A stretch of DNA of 64,000 nt, taken from positions 2,888,501-2,952,500 of the forward strand of contig NZ_CP096147.1 in the NCBI RefSeq assembly GCF_026016445.1, in the 5' to 3' direction. Under the pieces are notes generated by a model that had not been told where the DNA came from, made no database searches, and saw only the letters and a list, made by a program, of their open reading frames with translations. The number at the start of each line of letters is the position of its first letter. Within the stretch, counting starts at the first letter, position 1. Shown piece by piece: positions 17,389 to 27,612 of the stretch. The position numbers and the translations under genes are program-made. The DNA is from Cognatishimia activa (GTDB lineage Bacteria > Pseudomonadota > Alphaproteobacteria > Rhodobacterales > Rhodobacteraceae).

Positions 17389-18822
17389 GTGGCCAAGCAA
17401 CCCATGCTGAAATTCGTGTCTGTAGATCGTGACATGCCCGCGAAACGCGAGGCGGACGAGCGCAACAAGGATTTCAATGAAATCTATGCAACCTATGCGG
17501 AAGCCAAGGCGGAAGAGCAAGCCAGCCGTTGTTCGCAATGTGGCGTGCCGTATTGCCAATCACACTGCCCATTGCACAACAACATCCCGGATTGGTTGCG
17601 CCTGACGGCAACTGGACGATTGGAAGAAGCCTATGAGGTTTCTCAGGCAACGAACACTTTCCCAGAGATCTGCGGTCGCATTTGCCCTCAAGATCGTCTG
17701 TGTGAAGGCAACTGTGTGATTGAACAGTCAGGCCATGGCACTGTCACCATCGGTTCCGTTGAAAAATACATCACCGACACCGCCTGGGAAAACGGCTGGG
17801 TAAAGCCGATCACTCCACTGGCGGAGCGTTCTGAAAGCGTTGGAATCATTGGCGCTGGACCAGGTGGCCTGGCAGCGGCGGACTTCCTTCGTCGTCAGGG
17901 TGTACAGGTCACTGTTTATGACAGCTATGATCGCGCTGGTGGTCTGCTGACTTATGGCATCCCGGGCTTCAAGCTGGAAAAAGACGTGGTGATGCGCCGG
18001 AATGAACAGCTGGAAGCTGGCGGTGTGACCTTCAAGATGAACTGCACAGTTGGCAAAGACATCTCCTTTGACGACATCCGCAAGGTGCATGACGCTGTGA
18101 TCATCGCAACTGGCGTATACAAGTCTCGTGATCTGCAAGGTCCGGGTGCTGGTGCCGCTGGCATCGTGAAGGCGTTGGATTATCTGACAGCCTCCAACCG
18201 ACTGAGCTTTGGCGACACTGTACCAGAGTTTGAAAGCGGTGAGCTGAATGCCGAAGGCAAGAAAGTTGTTGTCATTGGTGGTGGTGACACAGCGATGGAC
18301 TGTGTGCGCACTGCGATCCGTCAGGGCGCGACCAGCGTGAAATGTCTCTATCGTCGCGACCGTGCAAACATGCCTGGCTCTCAGCGTGAAACCCAGAATG
18401 CTGAAGAAGAAGGTGTGATCTTTGAATGGCTTGCGGCGCCGAAAGGCTTCACTGGCGATCCGGTGAATGGCGTGATGGTCCAGCGCATGCGCCTTGGTCA
18501 GCCCGACGCATCTGGCCGTCAGTCTCCTGAGGTGATCGAGGGAGCAGACTATGTTGAGGAAGCGGATCTGGTCATCAAGGCGCTGGGCTTTGAACCTGAA
18601 GACCTGCCGACGCTCTGGAATCAGCCCGAGCTGGAAGTGACACGCTGGGGTACCGTGAAAGCGGCCTTCACCACTGGTGCGACTGATCTGGATGGCGTTT
18701 ATGCGGTGGGTGACATTGTACGTGGCGCGTCTCTGGTGGTCTGGGCGATCCGCGACGGTCGTGACTGCGCCGAGGCTATCCTGAAAAAGTTCGATGCCGC
18801 GAAAGCCATCGCAGCCGAGTAA
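17389..18822 (+). CDS. gltD: Glutamate synthase, small (beta) subunit
   Basis: This 477-aa NADPH-dependent GltD transfers electrons from NADPH through FAD and Fe-S clusters to GltB for the glutamine-to-2-oxoglutarate reaction. Two N-terminal Cys clusters are present (CSQCGVPYCQSHCPLHNN near residue 46; CGRICPQDRLCEGNC near 95). FAD-binding (IIGAGPGGLAAA) and NADPH-binding (VVIGGGDTAMDCVRTA) folds follow. The start is a GTG at 17389 with AGGAGG 7 bases upstream. gltB begins 86 bp downstream. The order gltD-gltB is the reverse of E. coli. Confidence 0.96.
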   Translation: MAKQPMLKFVSVDRDMPAKREADERNKDFNEIYATYAEAKAEEQASRCSQCGVPYCQSHCPLHNNIPDWLRLTATGRLEEAYEVSQATNTFPEICGRICPQDRLCEGNCVIEQSGHGTVTIGSVEKYITDTAWENGWVKPITPLAERSESVGIIGAGPGGLAAADFLRRQGVQVTVYDSYDRAGGLLTYGIPGFKLEKDVVMRRNEQLEAGGVTFKMNCTVGKDISFDDIRKVHDAVIIATGVYKSRDLQGPGAGAAGIVKALDYLTASNRLSFGDTVPEFESGELNAEGKKVVVIGGGDTAMDCVRTAIRQGATSVKCLYRRDRANMPGSQRETQNAEEEGVIFEWLAAPKGFTGDPVNGVMVQRMRLGQPDASGRQSPEVIEGADYVEEADLVIKALGFEPEDLPTLWNQPELEVTRWGTVKAAFTTGATDLDGVYAVGDIVRGASLVVWAIRDGRDCAEAILKKFDAAKAIAAE

Positions 18823-18908
18823 TCCAAGGAATTGACCCGGAAGGCGCCAATTGAACTGAGCACCGCCGGGCTGACATGTGACCTACCGAATTGGGGAAGG
18901 GTTCAAGA

Positions 18909-21900
18909 ATGACAAAGTACGACGAAAATTGGGTCCGCGACGAAGAAGCTAAGCGGAAGTATATGGCCGAGAACGGCCTTTATAGCGAAGCCGAAGAGCA
19001 CTCTTCCTGTGGCGTCGGCCTTGTTGTGGCCGTGGACGGTCAGAAAAGCCGAAAAGTTGTTGAGGCGGGTATCGACGCGCTGAAAGCCATCTGGCACCGC
19101 GGCGCGGTTGATGCAGATGGCAAAACAGGTGACGGCGCGGGCATCCACGTCGATATCCCAGTGCCCTTCTTCTATGACCAGATCAAACGCACAGGTCACG
19201 AACCACGCCAGGACGAATTGGTGGCGGTTGGTCAGGTTTTCCTGCCACGCACTGATTTTGGTGCTCAGGAAACTTGCCGGACAATCGTTGAAAGCGAAAT
19301 CCTGCGGATGGGCTACTTCATCTACGGCTGGCGTCACGTGCCTGTGGACATCACCTGCCTCGGTGAAAAGGCAAACGCAACACGCCCAGAGATCGAACAG
19401 ATTCTGATCTCGAACTCAAAAGGTGTCGACGAAGAGACATTTGAGCGTGAACTCTACGTGATCCGCCGCCGCATCGAGAAAGCGGCGCAGAAAGCAGGTA
19501 TTGGTGCTCTCTACATCGCGTCCTTGTCTTGCCGTTCGATTATCTACAAAGGCATGATGTTGGCTGAACAGGTTGCGGTTTTCTACCCAGACCTGATGGA
19601 CGAGCGTTTCGAATCCACGTTCGCGATTTACCACCAGCGTTATTCCACCAACACCTTCCCGCAGTGGTGGCTCGCACAGCCGTTCCGCATGCTGGCTCAT
19701 AACGGTGAAATCAACACGCTGAAGGGCAACCTGAACTGGATGAAGTCACACGAAATTCGTATGGCGTCTGACTATTTCGGTGACCTTGCTGAAGATATCA
19801 AACCGATCGTGCCGGGTGGGGCCTCTGACTCCGCCGCGTTGGATGGCGTCTTTGAGGTTCTGGTACGTGCTGGTCGTAAAGCGCCGATGGCGAAGACAAT
19901 GCTGGTGCCAGAAAGCTGGTCCAAACAAGCTGTCGATCTGCCGCAAAGCTGGATCGATATGTATTCCTACTGCAACTCCGTTATGGAGCCATGGGATGGC
20001 CCTGCTGCGCTGGCGATGACAGATGGCCGCTGGGTTTGTGCCGGTCTTGACCGGAACGGTCTGCGTCCAATGCGCTATGTCGTAACAGGTGATGGCCTGC
20101 TGATCGCGGGATCTGAAGCGGGCATGGTTCCGATTGACGAGGCATCTGTCGTTGAGAAAGGTGCGCTTGGTCCGGGTCAGATGATTGCTGTCGACAAGGC
20201 TGAGGGCAAACTCTACCGCGATACCGAGCTGAAAGATCAGCTTGCCAATGCGCGCCCATACGGTGAATGGGTCGGCAAAATCCGTGATTTGGATACCGAG
20301 CTGAGCAAGGTGACTGAAAAGCCTCTGTTCACTGGCGATACTCTGCGCGATCGTCAGATCGCTGCTGGTTACACCATCGAAGAACTGGAGCAGATCCTTT
20401 CGCCAATGGCTGAGGATGCGAAAGAAGCTTTGGCTTCCATGGGTGACGACACACCGAGCGCGGTATTGTCCAATAAGTACCGCCCATTGAGCCACTTCTT
20501 CCGCCAGAACTTCTCTCAGGTGACAAACCCCCCGATCGACTCGCTGCGTGAATATCGCGTGATGTCGCTGAAGACGCGTTTCGGTAACCTTAAAAACGTG
20601 TTGGACGAAGATGGTAGCCAGACAGAAATTATTCTGCTGAACAGCCCGTTTGTCGGCAACGCTCAGTTTGAAACTCTCCTGGAAGCTCTTGACGATACCG
20701 TTGTCCGTATTGACTGTACTTTCCCAGCCGGAGGTGAATCTGGCGCGCTGCGTACGAATCTGGAACGCATCCGTGCTGAGGCTGAAGATGCCGTTCGTGC
20801 AGGTGCAGGGCACATCGTTCTGACTGACAAAGATCAGGGTGCAGACCGCGTTGCCATGCCCATGATCCTTGCGACTTCCGCGGTGCACAGCCATCTGACC
20901 CAAAAGGGTTTGCGGACATTCTGTTCTCTGAACGTCCAGTCAGCAGAGTGTATCGATCCGCATTACTTCGCGGTCCTAATCGGTGCCGGTGCAACTGTTG
21001 TGAACGCTTACTTGGCAGAGGACTCTCTGGCAGATCGTATCCAACGTGGCCTGCTAGATGTCGATCTGACAACGGCTGTTGCGCGCTATCGTGAAGCGAT
21101 TGACGCTGGTCTTCTGAAGATCATGGCGAAGATGGGTATCTCTGTGATTTCCTCTTACCGTGGTGGCTTGAACTTTGAGGCCGTGGGTCTGTCCCGCGCC
21201 ATGGTTGCAGAATACTTCCCTGGTATGACATCCCGCATCTCCGGCATCGGTGTTTCCGGTATCCAGAAGAAGGTCGAAGAAGTGCACGCGAAGGGCTTCC
21301 TGTCTGAGCAGAACGTTCTGCCAATCGGTGGCTTCTACAAAGCACGTAAATCTGGTGAGACCCACGCGTGGGAAGCACAGTCCATGCACATGATGCAGGC
21401 AGCTTGTAATCGCGCCTCTTTCGAGCTGTGGAAGCAATATTCGGCGAAGATGCAGAGCATGCCGCCAATCCACCTGCGCGATCTGTTGGACATCAAAGCC
21501 ATCGGTAAGCCTGTTCCGATTGAAGAAGTGGAAAGCATCACATCGATCCGTAAGCGTTTTGTAACGCCGGGCATGTCCTTGGGCGCGCTCTCTCCAGAGG
21601 CGCACAAGACCCTGAACGTTGCGATGAACCGCATCGGCGCGAAATCTGACTCCGGTGAAGGTGGTGAAGATCCGGCACACTTCGTACCTGAGCCAAACGG
21701 CGACAACCCATCTGCGAAGATCAAACAGGTTGCGTCGGGTCGTTTTGGCGTGACTGCTGAGTACCTGAACCAGTGTGAAGAGCTGGAAATCAAGGTTGCT
21801 CAGGGTGCGAAACCGGGTGAGGGCGGTCAGCTGCCGGGCATGAAGGTGACAGACCTGATTGCGCGTCTGCGTCACTCCACCAAAGGTGTGACTCTGATCT

Positions 21901-23447
21901 CACCTCCGCCGCACCATGACATCTATTCGATCGAAGACTTGGCTCAGCTGATCTACGATCTGAAGCAGATCAACCCGACTGTGAAAGTCACCGTGAAACT
22001 GGTGGCCTCCTCTGGTGTGGGCACAATTGCGGCGGGTGTTGCGAAGGCGAAAGCTGACGTGATCCTGATCTCCGGCCACAACGGCGGTACAGGTGCATCC
22101 CCGGCGACCTCGATCAAATACGCAGGTCTGCCATGGGAAATGGGCCTGACTGAAGCGCACCAAGTTCTGGCCATGAACAACCTGCGTGAGCGCGTGACAC
22201 TGCGGACCGATGGTGGTCTGCGCACAGGTCGTGACATCGTCATGGCGGCAATGCTGGGTGCTGAAGAATATGGCATCGGTACAGCGGCGCTGATCGCGAT
22301 GGGCTGTATTATGGTTCGCCAATGTCAGTCCAACACCTGCCCTGTTGGCGTCTGTACACAGGACGAAAGCCTACGTGAGAAGTTCACCGGCAACGCCGAC
22401 AAAGTTGTAAACCTGATTACGTTCTATGCTCAGGAAGTGCGTGAAATCCTCGCATCCATCGGCGCGCGTTCTCTGGACGATGTCATTGGCCGAGCTGATT
22501 TGCTCGCGCAGGTATCTCGTGGCTCCGCGCATCTGGACGATCTGGACCTCAACCCGCTTCTGATCACTGTCGATGGCGCATCCGAGATCGTTTACAACCG
22601 CGACAAGGATCGCAACGCGGTGCCTGACACGCTGGATGCGGAAATCGTTCGTGATGCTGCGCGCTTCCTGAATGACGGTGAAAAGATGCAGCTGTCTTAT
22701 GCGGTGCAGAACACCCACCGGACGGTAGGTACGCGCACCTCAAGCCACATCGTTCAGAACTTCGGCATGCGCAATACGCTGCAGGAAGACCACCTGACCG
22801 TGAAACTGACAGGCTCTGCTGGTCAGTCTCTGGGGGCATTTGCGGCTCCGGGCCTTAAGATCGAAGTGTCTGGTGATGCGAACGACTACGTCGGCAAGGG
22901 CCTCTCTGGCGGTACCGTTGTGGTCCGTCCACCGATGAACTCTCCGCTGACAGCGGCTGAGAACACCATTATCGGCAACACCGTGCTTTACGGTGCAACG
23001 AATGGATACCTCTTTGCGGCCGGGCGCGCAGGCGAGCGTTTCGCGGTACGGAACTCCGGTGCAACAGTTGTTATCGAAGGCTGTGGCGCTTGCGGTTGTG
23101 AATACATGACCGGCGGCATCGCGGTGATCCTTGGCACTATCGGCGCAAACTTCGGTGCGGGTATGACCGGTGGCATGGCCTATCTTTATGATCCAGAAGG
23201 CACTTCGCAGCCGGTCATGAATATGGAGACATTGGTCACCAACCCCGTCACCGTCGAGCACTGGGAATTGCAGTTAAAGGGTCTGATCGAGCGTCACCTC
23301 GCAGAAACAGGGTCTCGCAAAGCCGCAGATATTTTGCAGCATTGGGACACAGAGAAAGCGAACTTCGTGCAGGTTTGCCCGAAAGAGATGCTGAACAAGC
23401 TTCCGCACCCGCTCAGTCAAGAAAACGCAGCTATTCCAGCGGAATGA
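18909..23447 (+). CDS. gltB: Glutamate synthase, large (alpha) subunit
   Basis: This is the 1512-aa GltB, which makes two glutamates from glutamine and 2-oxoglutarate. A propeptide of 33 residues precedes the nucleophile Cys34 (SSCGVG) of the class II glutaminase domain (to about 430). A central domain, the FMN-binding barrel (about 830-1200), the [3Fe-4S] cluster site (CIMVRQCQSNTC near 1135) and the C-terminal beta-helix (GDANDYVGKGLSGGTVVVRP near 1320) follow. I chose the ATG at 18909, with GGGGAAGG a few bases upstream; starting at 18891 would add six residues. Codon use is very regular, suggesting high expression. A strong terminator follows. Confidence 0.97.
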   Translation: MTKYDENWVRDEEAKRKYMAENGLYSEAEEHSSCGVGLVVAVDGQKSRKVVEAGIDALKAIWHRGAVDADGKTGDGAGIHVDIPVPFFYDQIKRTGHEPRQDELVAVGQVFLPRTDFGAQETCRTIVESEILRMGYFIYGWRHVPVDITCLGEKANATRPEIEQILISNSKGVDEETFERELYVIRRRIEKAAQKAGIGALYIASLSCRSIIYKGMMLAEQVAVFYPDLMDERFESTFAIYHQRYSTNTFPQWWLAQPFRMLAHNGEINTLKGNLNWMKSHEIRMASDYFGDLAEDIKPIVPGGASDSAALDGVFEVLVRAGRKAPMAKTMLVPESWSKQAVDLPQSWIDMYSYCNSVMEPWDGPAALAMTDGRWVCAGLDRNGLRPMRYVVTGDGLLIAGSEAGMVPIDEASVVEKGALGPGQMIAVDKAEGKLYRDTELKDQLANARPYGEWVGKIRDLDTELSKVTEKPLFTGDTLRDRQIAAGYTIEELEQILSPMAEDAKEALASMGDDTPSAVLSNKYRPLSHFFRQNFSQVTNPPIDSLREYRVMSLKTRFGNLKNVLDEDGSQTEIILLNSPFVGNAQFETLLEALDDTVVRIDCTFPAGGESGALRTNLERIRAEAEDAVRAGAGHIVLTDKDQGADRVAMPMILATSAVHSHLTQKGLRTFCSLNVQSAECIDPHYFAVLIGAGATVVNAYLAEDSLADRIQRGLLDVDLTTAVARYREAIDAGLLKIMAKMGISVISSYRGGLNFEAVGLSRAMVAEYFPGMTSRISGIGVSGIQKKVEEVHAKGFLSEQNVLPIGGFYKARKSGETHAWEAQSMHMMQAACNRASFELWKQYSAKMQSMPPIHLRDLLDIKAIGKPVPIEEVESITSIRKRFVTPGMSLGALSPEAHKTLNVAMNRIGAKSDSGEGGEDPAHFVPEPNGDNPSAKIKQVASGRFGVTAEYLNQCEELEIKVAQGAKPGEGGQLPGMKVTDLIARLRHSTKGVTLISPPPHHDIYSIEDLAQLIYDLKQINPTVKVTVKLVASSGVGTIAAGVAKAKADVILISGHNGGTGASPATSIKYAGLPWEMGLTEAHQVLAMNNLRERVTLRTDGGLRTGRDIVMAAMLGAEEYGIGTAALIAMGCIMVRQCQSNTCPVGVCTQDESLREKFTGNADKVVNLITFYAQEVREILASIGARSLDDVIGRADLLAQVSRGSAHLDDLDLNPLLITVDGASEIVYNRDKDRNAVPDTLDAEIVRDAARFLNDGEKMQLSYAVQNTHRTVGTRTSSHIVQNFGMRNTLQEDHLTVKLTGSAGQSLGAFAAPGLKIEVSGDANDYVGKGLSGGTVVVRPPMNSPLTAAENTIIGNTVLYGATNGYLFAAGRAGERFAVRNSGATVVIEGCGACGCEYMTGGIAVILGTIGANFGAGMTGGMAYLYDPEGTSQPVMNMETLVTNPVTVEHWELQLKGLIERHLAETGSRKAADILQHWDTEKANFVQVCPKEMLNKLPHPLSQENAAIPAE

Positions 23448-23462
23448 GTTGAAACCACATAC

Positions 23463-23490
23463 AAAGCCCCGCGATTTCGCGGGGCTTTTT
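23463..23490 (+). terminator. Rho-independent terminator after gltB
   Basis: AAAGCCCCGCG, a short loop and CGCGGGGCTTTTT form a GC-rich stem with a terminal run of five T, starting 15 bp after the gltB stop. This is a textbook intrinsic terminator that separates gltDB from mtgA. Confidence 0.92.
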
Positions 23491-23570
23491 GCTTGTCGAT
23501 CTATAAGGCATGATCCTTGCGAAACGCCGATGCATTCACTATCCCATTTGGGAAGAGCAGTGGCTGAACG

Positions 23571-24293
23571 ATGGCAAAGACAGCAAAGAAAACCAAAAAG
23601 AAGAATACAGAAACCTGGCGCCAGCGTCAGGGCAAACGTCTTCGGCGCGCAATCCTGCGTAGCGTCGTCTGGGGTTTTTCACTGTTTATTTTCGCGGTTT
23701 TGATTTTCACGCTCTTTAACCCACCTACGACGTGGACGATGTATTCCGAAAACAGCCGACTGGGCCGGTTGGATCATCAGTGGGTCCCTATCGAAGAAAT
23801 TGCCCCGGTGATGGCGCGTTCCGTTGTGGCCGCAGAGGATGCAAACTTCTGCGATCATTGGGGTTTTGACGTCAATGCAATCCGCGCTGCCATTGAAGAT
23901 GGTGCGTCGCGTGGCGCGTCGACGATTAGCCAGCAAGTGGTGAAAAACGTCTACCTTTGGCAAGGCCGCAGCTGGGTGCGAAAAGCACTGGAAACCGGGA
24001 TTACGCCCTTCGTGGAAATGGCCTGGAGCAAGCGGCGTATCTTGGAGGTTTATCTCAACGTCGCGGAATTTGATGAGGGTGTTTTCGGAATCGAAGCCGC
24101 ATCACGACACTACTTCGGGGTGGGCCCTGAAGACTTGTCCGCGAGCCAGGCCGCGCGCTTGGCGACGGTTCTGCCCAACCCCAAGGGCCGTTCTGCAAGC
24201 CGCCCTTCTCAGTCTCAGATCAGACGAGCGTCGTCGATTATGGATGGCGCGGCAACCATTGATCGGGACGGACGGGCTGCCTGTTTTCAGTGA
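23571..24293 (+). CDS. mtgA: Monofunctional peptidoglycan glycosyltransferase
   Basis: This 240-aa GT51-family enzyme polymerises lipid II into glycan strands. A Lys-rich cytoplasmic start (KTAKKTKKKNTE) precedes one membrane helix near residues 28-48. The catalytic domain then shows the first motif with the essential Glu (AAEDANFCDHWGFD near 83) and GASTISQQVVKNVYLW near 112. It lacks a transpeptidase domain, as expected for MtgA. It stands alone between the gltB terminator and a glutathione transferase gene. Confidence 0.95.
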   Translation: MAKTAKKTKKKNTETWRQRQGKRLRRAILRSVVWGFSLFIFAVLIFTLFNPPTTWTMYSENSRLGRLDHQWVPIEEIAPVMARSVVAAEDANFCDHWGFDVNAIRAAIEDGASRGASTISQQVVKNVYLWQGRSWVRKALETGITPFVEMAWSKRRILEVYLNVAEFDEGVFGIEAASRHYFGVGPEDLSASQAARLATVLPNPKGRSASRPSQSQIRRASSIMDGAATIDRDGRAACFQ

Positions 24294-24382
24294 CCTGAGG
24301 CGGCGGAAATCGGAATAGCGAGTTGAATCTATCCGCGGTTTTCGGCAATTAGGAATGAGTTTCCAAAGAAGTTGGTTCGCAC

Positions 24383-25048
24383 ATGGCTCGATTGTTCCAC
24401 GCCCCCCTGTCTCCGTTTTGTCGCAAGGTTCGCCTGAGTCTTGCTGAAAAGAAGATCGAATGTGAGTTGGTGGAAGAGCGCTATTGGGAACAAGACCCTG
24501 ATTTCATGCGGCGCAATCCGGCAGGCAAGGTGCCGATCCTAAAGATCGATGGCAAGATTTTGACCGAAAGCGCAGCGATCTGCGAATACCTGGAAGAGCT
24601 GCACCCTGAACCTTCGTTGATGCCGAAAGGACCGGAGGCACGCCATGAAGTGCGCCGCCTCATTGGTTGGTTCGACGACAAATTTCACAGCGAAGTGACG
24701 AGTAAGCTTTTGAATGAACGCGTTTACAGAAAGCTTCAAGGCACAGGCTATCCTGACAGTTCGAACGTGAAAGCTGGCTCTAAAGCGATCAAATACCATT
24801 TGGACTATATGGCGTGGCTGCTCGACCATCGTCGCTGGTTGGCAGGTGATAATATGACGCTGGCCGATTTCGCGGCCGCGGCGCATCTCTCGTCTTTGGA
24901 TTACATCAGCGATGTGGATTGGAACCGCTCCGAGGCGGTCAAAGACTGGTACGCCAAGATCAAGTCACGCCCTGCATTCCGGTCTATCCTAGCGGATCAA
25001 ATTCCGGGCTTCCCACCTCCGCCGCATTACGCTGATCTCGATTTCTGA
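24383..25048 (+). CDS. Glutathione S-transferase family protein
   Basis: This 221-aa two-domain GST-like protein has an N-terminal thioredoxin fold with [16 protein letters not shown] near residue 10 and the glutathione-binding [24 protein letters not shown]. The all-alpha C-terminal half has the usual [16 protein letters not shown] segment. The start region SPFCRK suggests a catalytic Ser or Cys. The substrate is unknown. The queG start lies 11 bp after its stop, so the two are probably co-transcribed. Confidence 0.9.
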   Translation: MARLFHAPLSPFCRKVRLSLAEKKIECELVEERYWEQDPDFMRRNPAGKVPILKIDGKILTESAAICEYLEELHPEPSLMPKGPEARHEVRRLIGWFDDKFHSEVTSKLLNERVYRKLQGTGYPDSSNVKAGSKAIKYHLDYMAWLLDHRRWLAGDNMTLADFAAAAHLSSLDYISDVDWNRSEAVKDWYAKIKSRPAFRSILADQIPGFPPPPHYADLDF

Positions 25049-25059
25049 GGATCGAAGCA

Positions 25060-26103
25060 GTGGACCTCCAAGCACGGCTGGTAGCAGAAGCAGAGGCGAT
25101 TGGATTTGACCTCTGCCGTATTTGCCGACCAGATGCGGTGCCACAGGTGCCAGAGGGCCTAAGAGGGTTTCTAGAAAAAGACTATCACGGTCAGATGGGA
25201 TGGCTGGCAGATCGTGTGCATTGGCGTGAGAATCCCGCTGCGCTTTGGCCTGAAGCGCAGTCCGTCATCATGCTGGGTGAAAGCTACACGCCTGATCACG
25301 ACCCACGTGCAGTGCATGATATGGCAGACCGAGGCGCGATCTCGGTTTATGCTCAGAACAAAGACTACCATGACCTCGTGAAGAAGCGCCTGAAACGTCT
25401 GGCCCGATGGCTGATTGCTGAGGCTGGCGAAGATATCGAGGTCAAGGTCTTTGTTGATACCGCTCCGGTACCAGAGAAGCCTTTGGGGCAAGCTGCTGGA
25501 CTGGGCTGGCAGGGCAAGCACACCAATCTTGTCAGCCGTGATTTGGGCAGTTGGTTCTTTATTGGCTCTGTCTTTACAACGCTGAAATTAGATACTGATC
25601 CAGCGGAAATCGATCATTGTGGCTCTTGCCGTGCCTGTCTGGATGCCTGCCCAACTCAAGCGTTTCCAGCGCCCAATCAGATTGATGCGCGTCGGTGCAT
25701 TTCCTACCTCACCATTGAACACCACGGGCCCGTAGATGAAGAGCTGCGGCCCCTGATGGGCAACCGCATTTATGGCTGTGATGATTGTCTCGCGGCGTGT
25801 CCTTGGAACAAATTCGCTGTGGAAGCCCGCGAGGTTCGGTATCATGCTCGCGATGATCTGGCTGCGCCTAAACTCGCAGAGCTTGCCGCCTTAGATGACG
25901 CAGCATTCCGAACCAAATTCTCTGGCAGTCCGATAAAACGGATTGGCCGTAACCGCTTTGTCAGAAATGTGCTCTATGCGATGGGCAATTCGGGGCACGA
26001 AAACTACCTGCCTCAAATCGAGGCTTTGATCCAAGATCCGGATGAAACAGTCTCTGACGCTGCACAATGGGCGCAGCGTCAATTACTTTCGCTAGGCTCT
26101 TAG
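25060..26103 (+). CDS. queG: Epoxyqueuosine reductase
   Basis: This 347-aa cobalamin-dependent QueG performs the last step of queuosine formation in tRNA. Two 4Fe-4S boxes of ferredoxin type are visible ([16 protein letters not shown] near residue 187 and [10 protein letters not shown] near 238). The N-terminal half matches the DUF1730/cobalamin-binding fold. A HEAT-like tail ([21 protein letters not shown]) ends the protein. The start is GTG at 25060, preceded by GAGG. It follows a GST gene closely. Confidence 0.94.
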   Translation: MDLQARLVAEAEAIGFDLCRICRPDAVPQVPEGLRGFLEKDYHGQMGWLADRVHWRENPAALWPEAQSVIMLGESYTPDHDPRAVHDMADRGAISVYAQNKDYHDLVKKRLKRLARWLIAEAGEDIEVKVFVDTAPVPEKPLGQAAGLGWQGKHTNLVSRDLGSWFFIGSVFTTLKLDTDPAEIDHCGSCRACLDACPTQAFPAPNQIDARRCISYLTIEHHGPVDEELRPLMGNRIYGCDDCLAACPWNKFAVEAREVRYHARDDLAAPKLAELAALDDAAFRTKFSGSPIKRIGRNRFVRNVLYAMGNSGHENYLPQIEALIQDPDETVSDAAQWAQRQLLSLGS

Positions 26104-26109
26104 CTTCTC

Positions 26110-26162
26110 TTTGCGAAAATACCTCGGGGTGAGGCCACAGGCCGAAGGGCAGAGCCCCTCTT
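26110..26162. repeat. Intergenic palindromic element (REP-like) between queG and msrA
   Basis: The 59-bp gap between convergent queG and msrA contains an element with nested complementarity: inner GGCC-ACA-GGCC and outer CGGGG with GCCCC, ending in a CT-rich run. I recall near-identical intergenic sequences (ATACCTCGGGGTGAGGC...GCAGAGCCCC) in many Rhodobacteraceae genomes, so it may be a dispersed repeat that doubles as a bidirectional terminator. Confidence 0.5.
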
Positions 26163-26663
26163 TTATCCAGCCCGCTTAGGCAAAACCCAATCAGGACGCG
26201 GGAAGTGACAGGTGTAGCCGCCTTTGTTCTTCTCCAGGTAATCCTGATGGTATTCTTCGGCTTCCCAAAAGTCGCTAACGGGCTCCAACTCAGTCACAAC
26301 TTTGCCCGGCCATAGACCAGACGCGTCAACATCCGCGATCGTGTCCTCAGCCACGGCTTTCTGATCATCATTCACATAATAAATGGCTGAACGATAAGAG
26401 GTGCCGATGTCATTGCCCTGACGGTTTTTGGTGGTCGGATCGTGGATCTGGAAAAAGAATTCCAAGATCTTACGATAGCTGGTTTGGGTCGGATCAAACA
26501 TAATCTCGATCCCTTCAGCATGGGTGCCGTGATTGCGATAGGTCGCATTTGGAACATCACCGCCTGTATATCCCACGCGGGTTGAAACGACGCCTTTTTG
26601 ACGGCGTATCAGGTCTTCCATTCCCCAGAAACAGCCACCTGCCAATACTGCACGTTCTGTCAT
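26163..26663 (-). CDS. msrA: Peptide methionine-(S)-S-oxide reductase
   Basis: This 166-aa MsrA repairs the S-epimer of methionine sulfoxide. The catalytic motif [13 protein letters not shown] is at residues 9-21, and [10 protein letters not shown] follows. There is no N-terminal signal, so it is predicted to be cytoplasmic. It overlaps the msrB stop by 4 bp and is the last gene of a leftward ccdA-thioredoxin-msrB-msrA unit. The usual recycling Cys near the C-terminus is not obvious; only the catalytic Cys and the Cys in YTCHFPRP are seen. Confidence 0.95.
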   Translation of the reverse strand: MTERAVLAGGCFWGMEDLIRRQKGVVSTRVGYTGGDVPNATYRNHGTHAEGIEIMFDPTQTSYRKILEFFFQIHDPTTKNRQGNDIGTSYRSAIYYVNDDQKAVAEDTIADVDASGLWPGKVVTELEPVSDFWEAEEYHQDYLEKNKGGYTCHFPRPDWVLPKRAG

Positions 26664-27103
26664 GTCACATCCTCTACTTGATCGAGATAGGCACCATAGC
26701 CTTCAGCTTCCATTTCATCGCGATGAACGAAGCGCAATGAGGCGGAGTTTATGCAATAGCGCAGCCCGCCACGATCCACCGGTCCATCTGGGAAGACATG
26801 GCCCAAATGGCTGTCACCGTGTTTTGAGCGCACTTCCGTGCGGATCATGCCGTGGGTGGCATCGTGGTGTTCGGTGACGTTGTCGATGGGTTTTGTGAAG
26901 CTCGGCCAGCCACAACCGGATTCATACTTATCCGAGCTGGCGAACAGCGGCTCGCCAGAGACCACATCCACATAGATGCCGGGCTCTTTGTTATTGAGAA
27001 GCTTTCCCGAGCCGGGACGCTCAGTACCATTTTCCTGGGTGACCCAATATTGCTCATCGTTCAGGTTGGCGATGGCATCGGGGTCCTTGCGATATGTGCT
27101 CAC
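26660..27103 (-). CDS. msrB: Peptide methionine-(R)-S-oxide reductase
   Basis: This 147-aa MsrB repairs the R-epimer of methionine sulfoxide. Family motifs are GCGWPSF near residue 69 and [11 protein letters not shown] with the catalytic Cys. These are the only two Cys, so the structural zinc CxxC pairs found in many MsrB are missing. I chose the GTG at 27103, with GGGAG upstream, because the protein then begins at the normal family N-terminus (STYRKDPDA). An ATG at 27175 would add 24 residues with no signal-peptide character. It overlaps msrA by 4 bp. Confidence 0.93.
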   Translation of the reverse strand: MSTYRKDPDAIANLNDEQYWVTQENGTERPGSGKLLNNKEPGIYVDVVSGEPLFASSDKYESGCGWPSFTKPIDNVTEHHDATHGMIRTEVRSKHGDSHLGHVFPDGPVDRGGLRYCINSASLRFVHRDEMEAEGYGAYLDQVEDVT

Positions 27104-27202
27104 GCGGGGTCTCCCTTTTTCGTTTCCACGCCCATTAGATGGAGTGGGGCGCGGAAATTCAAACGGATATTTCAATGGGGTGACCGCTATGTGATCTGGG
27201 TC

Positions 27203-27601
27203 TTATGCGGCCAGTGCGGCATCCATAAGCCGTTTGATTTTTTTGGAGCTGGTGTCGGCTACGATCCGGCCAATCTCTGTATCGCCTTTCAGTGCCACCA
27301 AGGTTGAGCGGCGCGGAATCCGCAGAGATTTTACCAGGTCAGAGCGCCCATACTGGTCCCAATCTACATCGATAAAAACGATTTTCTCATCATAGTTGGG
27401 ATTTTTTGCCTTCAGAGATTTGATCACCCTTTCTTGCGCGCGACAGGTTGTGCACCAATGGGCTTTGAAATCGAGAAAGACCGTATCGCCCTGATCAAGG
27501 TGTTTTTTCACCAGTCCAGGTGTGTATTCAACCGAGGCAAAGCTCAAACTCGGAAGGGCGATAGCGGCGCCTGAAAGCGCTAGAAAATGACGGCGAAACA
27601 T
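27203..27601 (-). CDS. Secreted thioredoxin-fold protein
   Basis: This 132-aa thioredoxin-like protein has an exported N-terminus (RRHFLALSGAAIALPSLSFA, Tat- or Sec-like with a twin Arg). The redox motif WCTTC near residue 50 lies in a context like the C-terminal domain of DsbD (FLDFKAHWCTTCRAQE). It lies 11 bp downstream of a CcdA/DsbD-like membrane protein gene, so the two probably form a split DsbD. CcdA would pass electrons from cytoplasmic thioredoxin to this periplasmic partner. Confidence 0.88.
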   Translation of the reverse strand: MFRRHFLALSGAAIALPSLSFASVEYTPGLVKKHLDQGDTVFLDFKAHWCTTCRAQERVIKSLKAKNPNYDEKIVFIDVDWDQYGRSDLVKSLRIPRRSTLVALKGDTEIGRIVADTSSKKIKRLMDAALAA

Positions 27602-27612
27602 AGAAACCTCCG

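Noticed and set aside
19746..20903. Long minus-strand open frame (385 codons) opposite gltB
   Set aside because: It lies entirely inside gltB, whose domains are continuous; no protein family features are seen.
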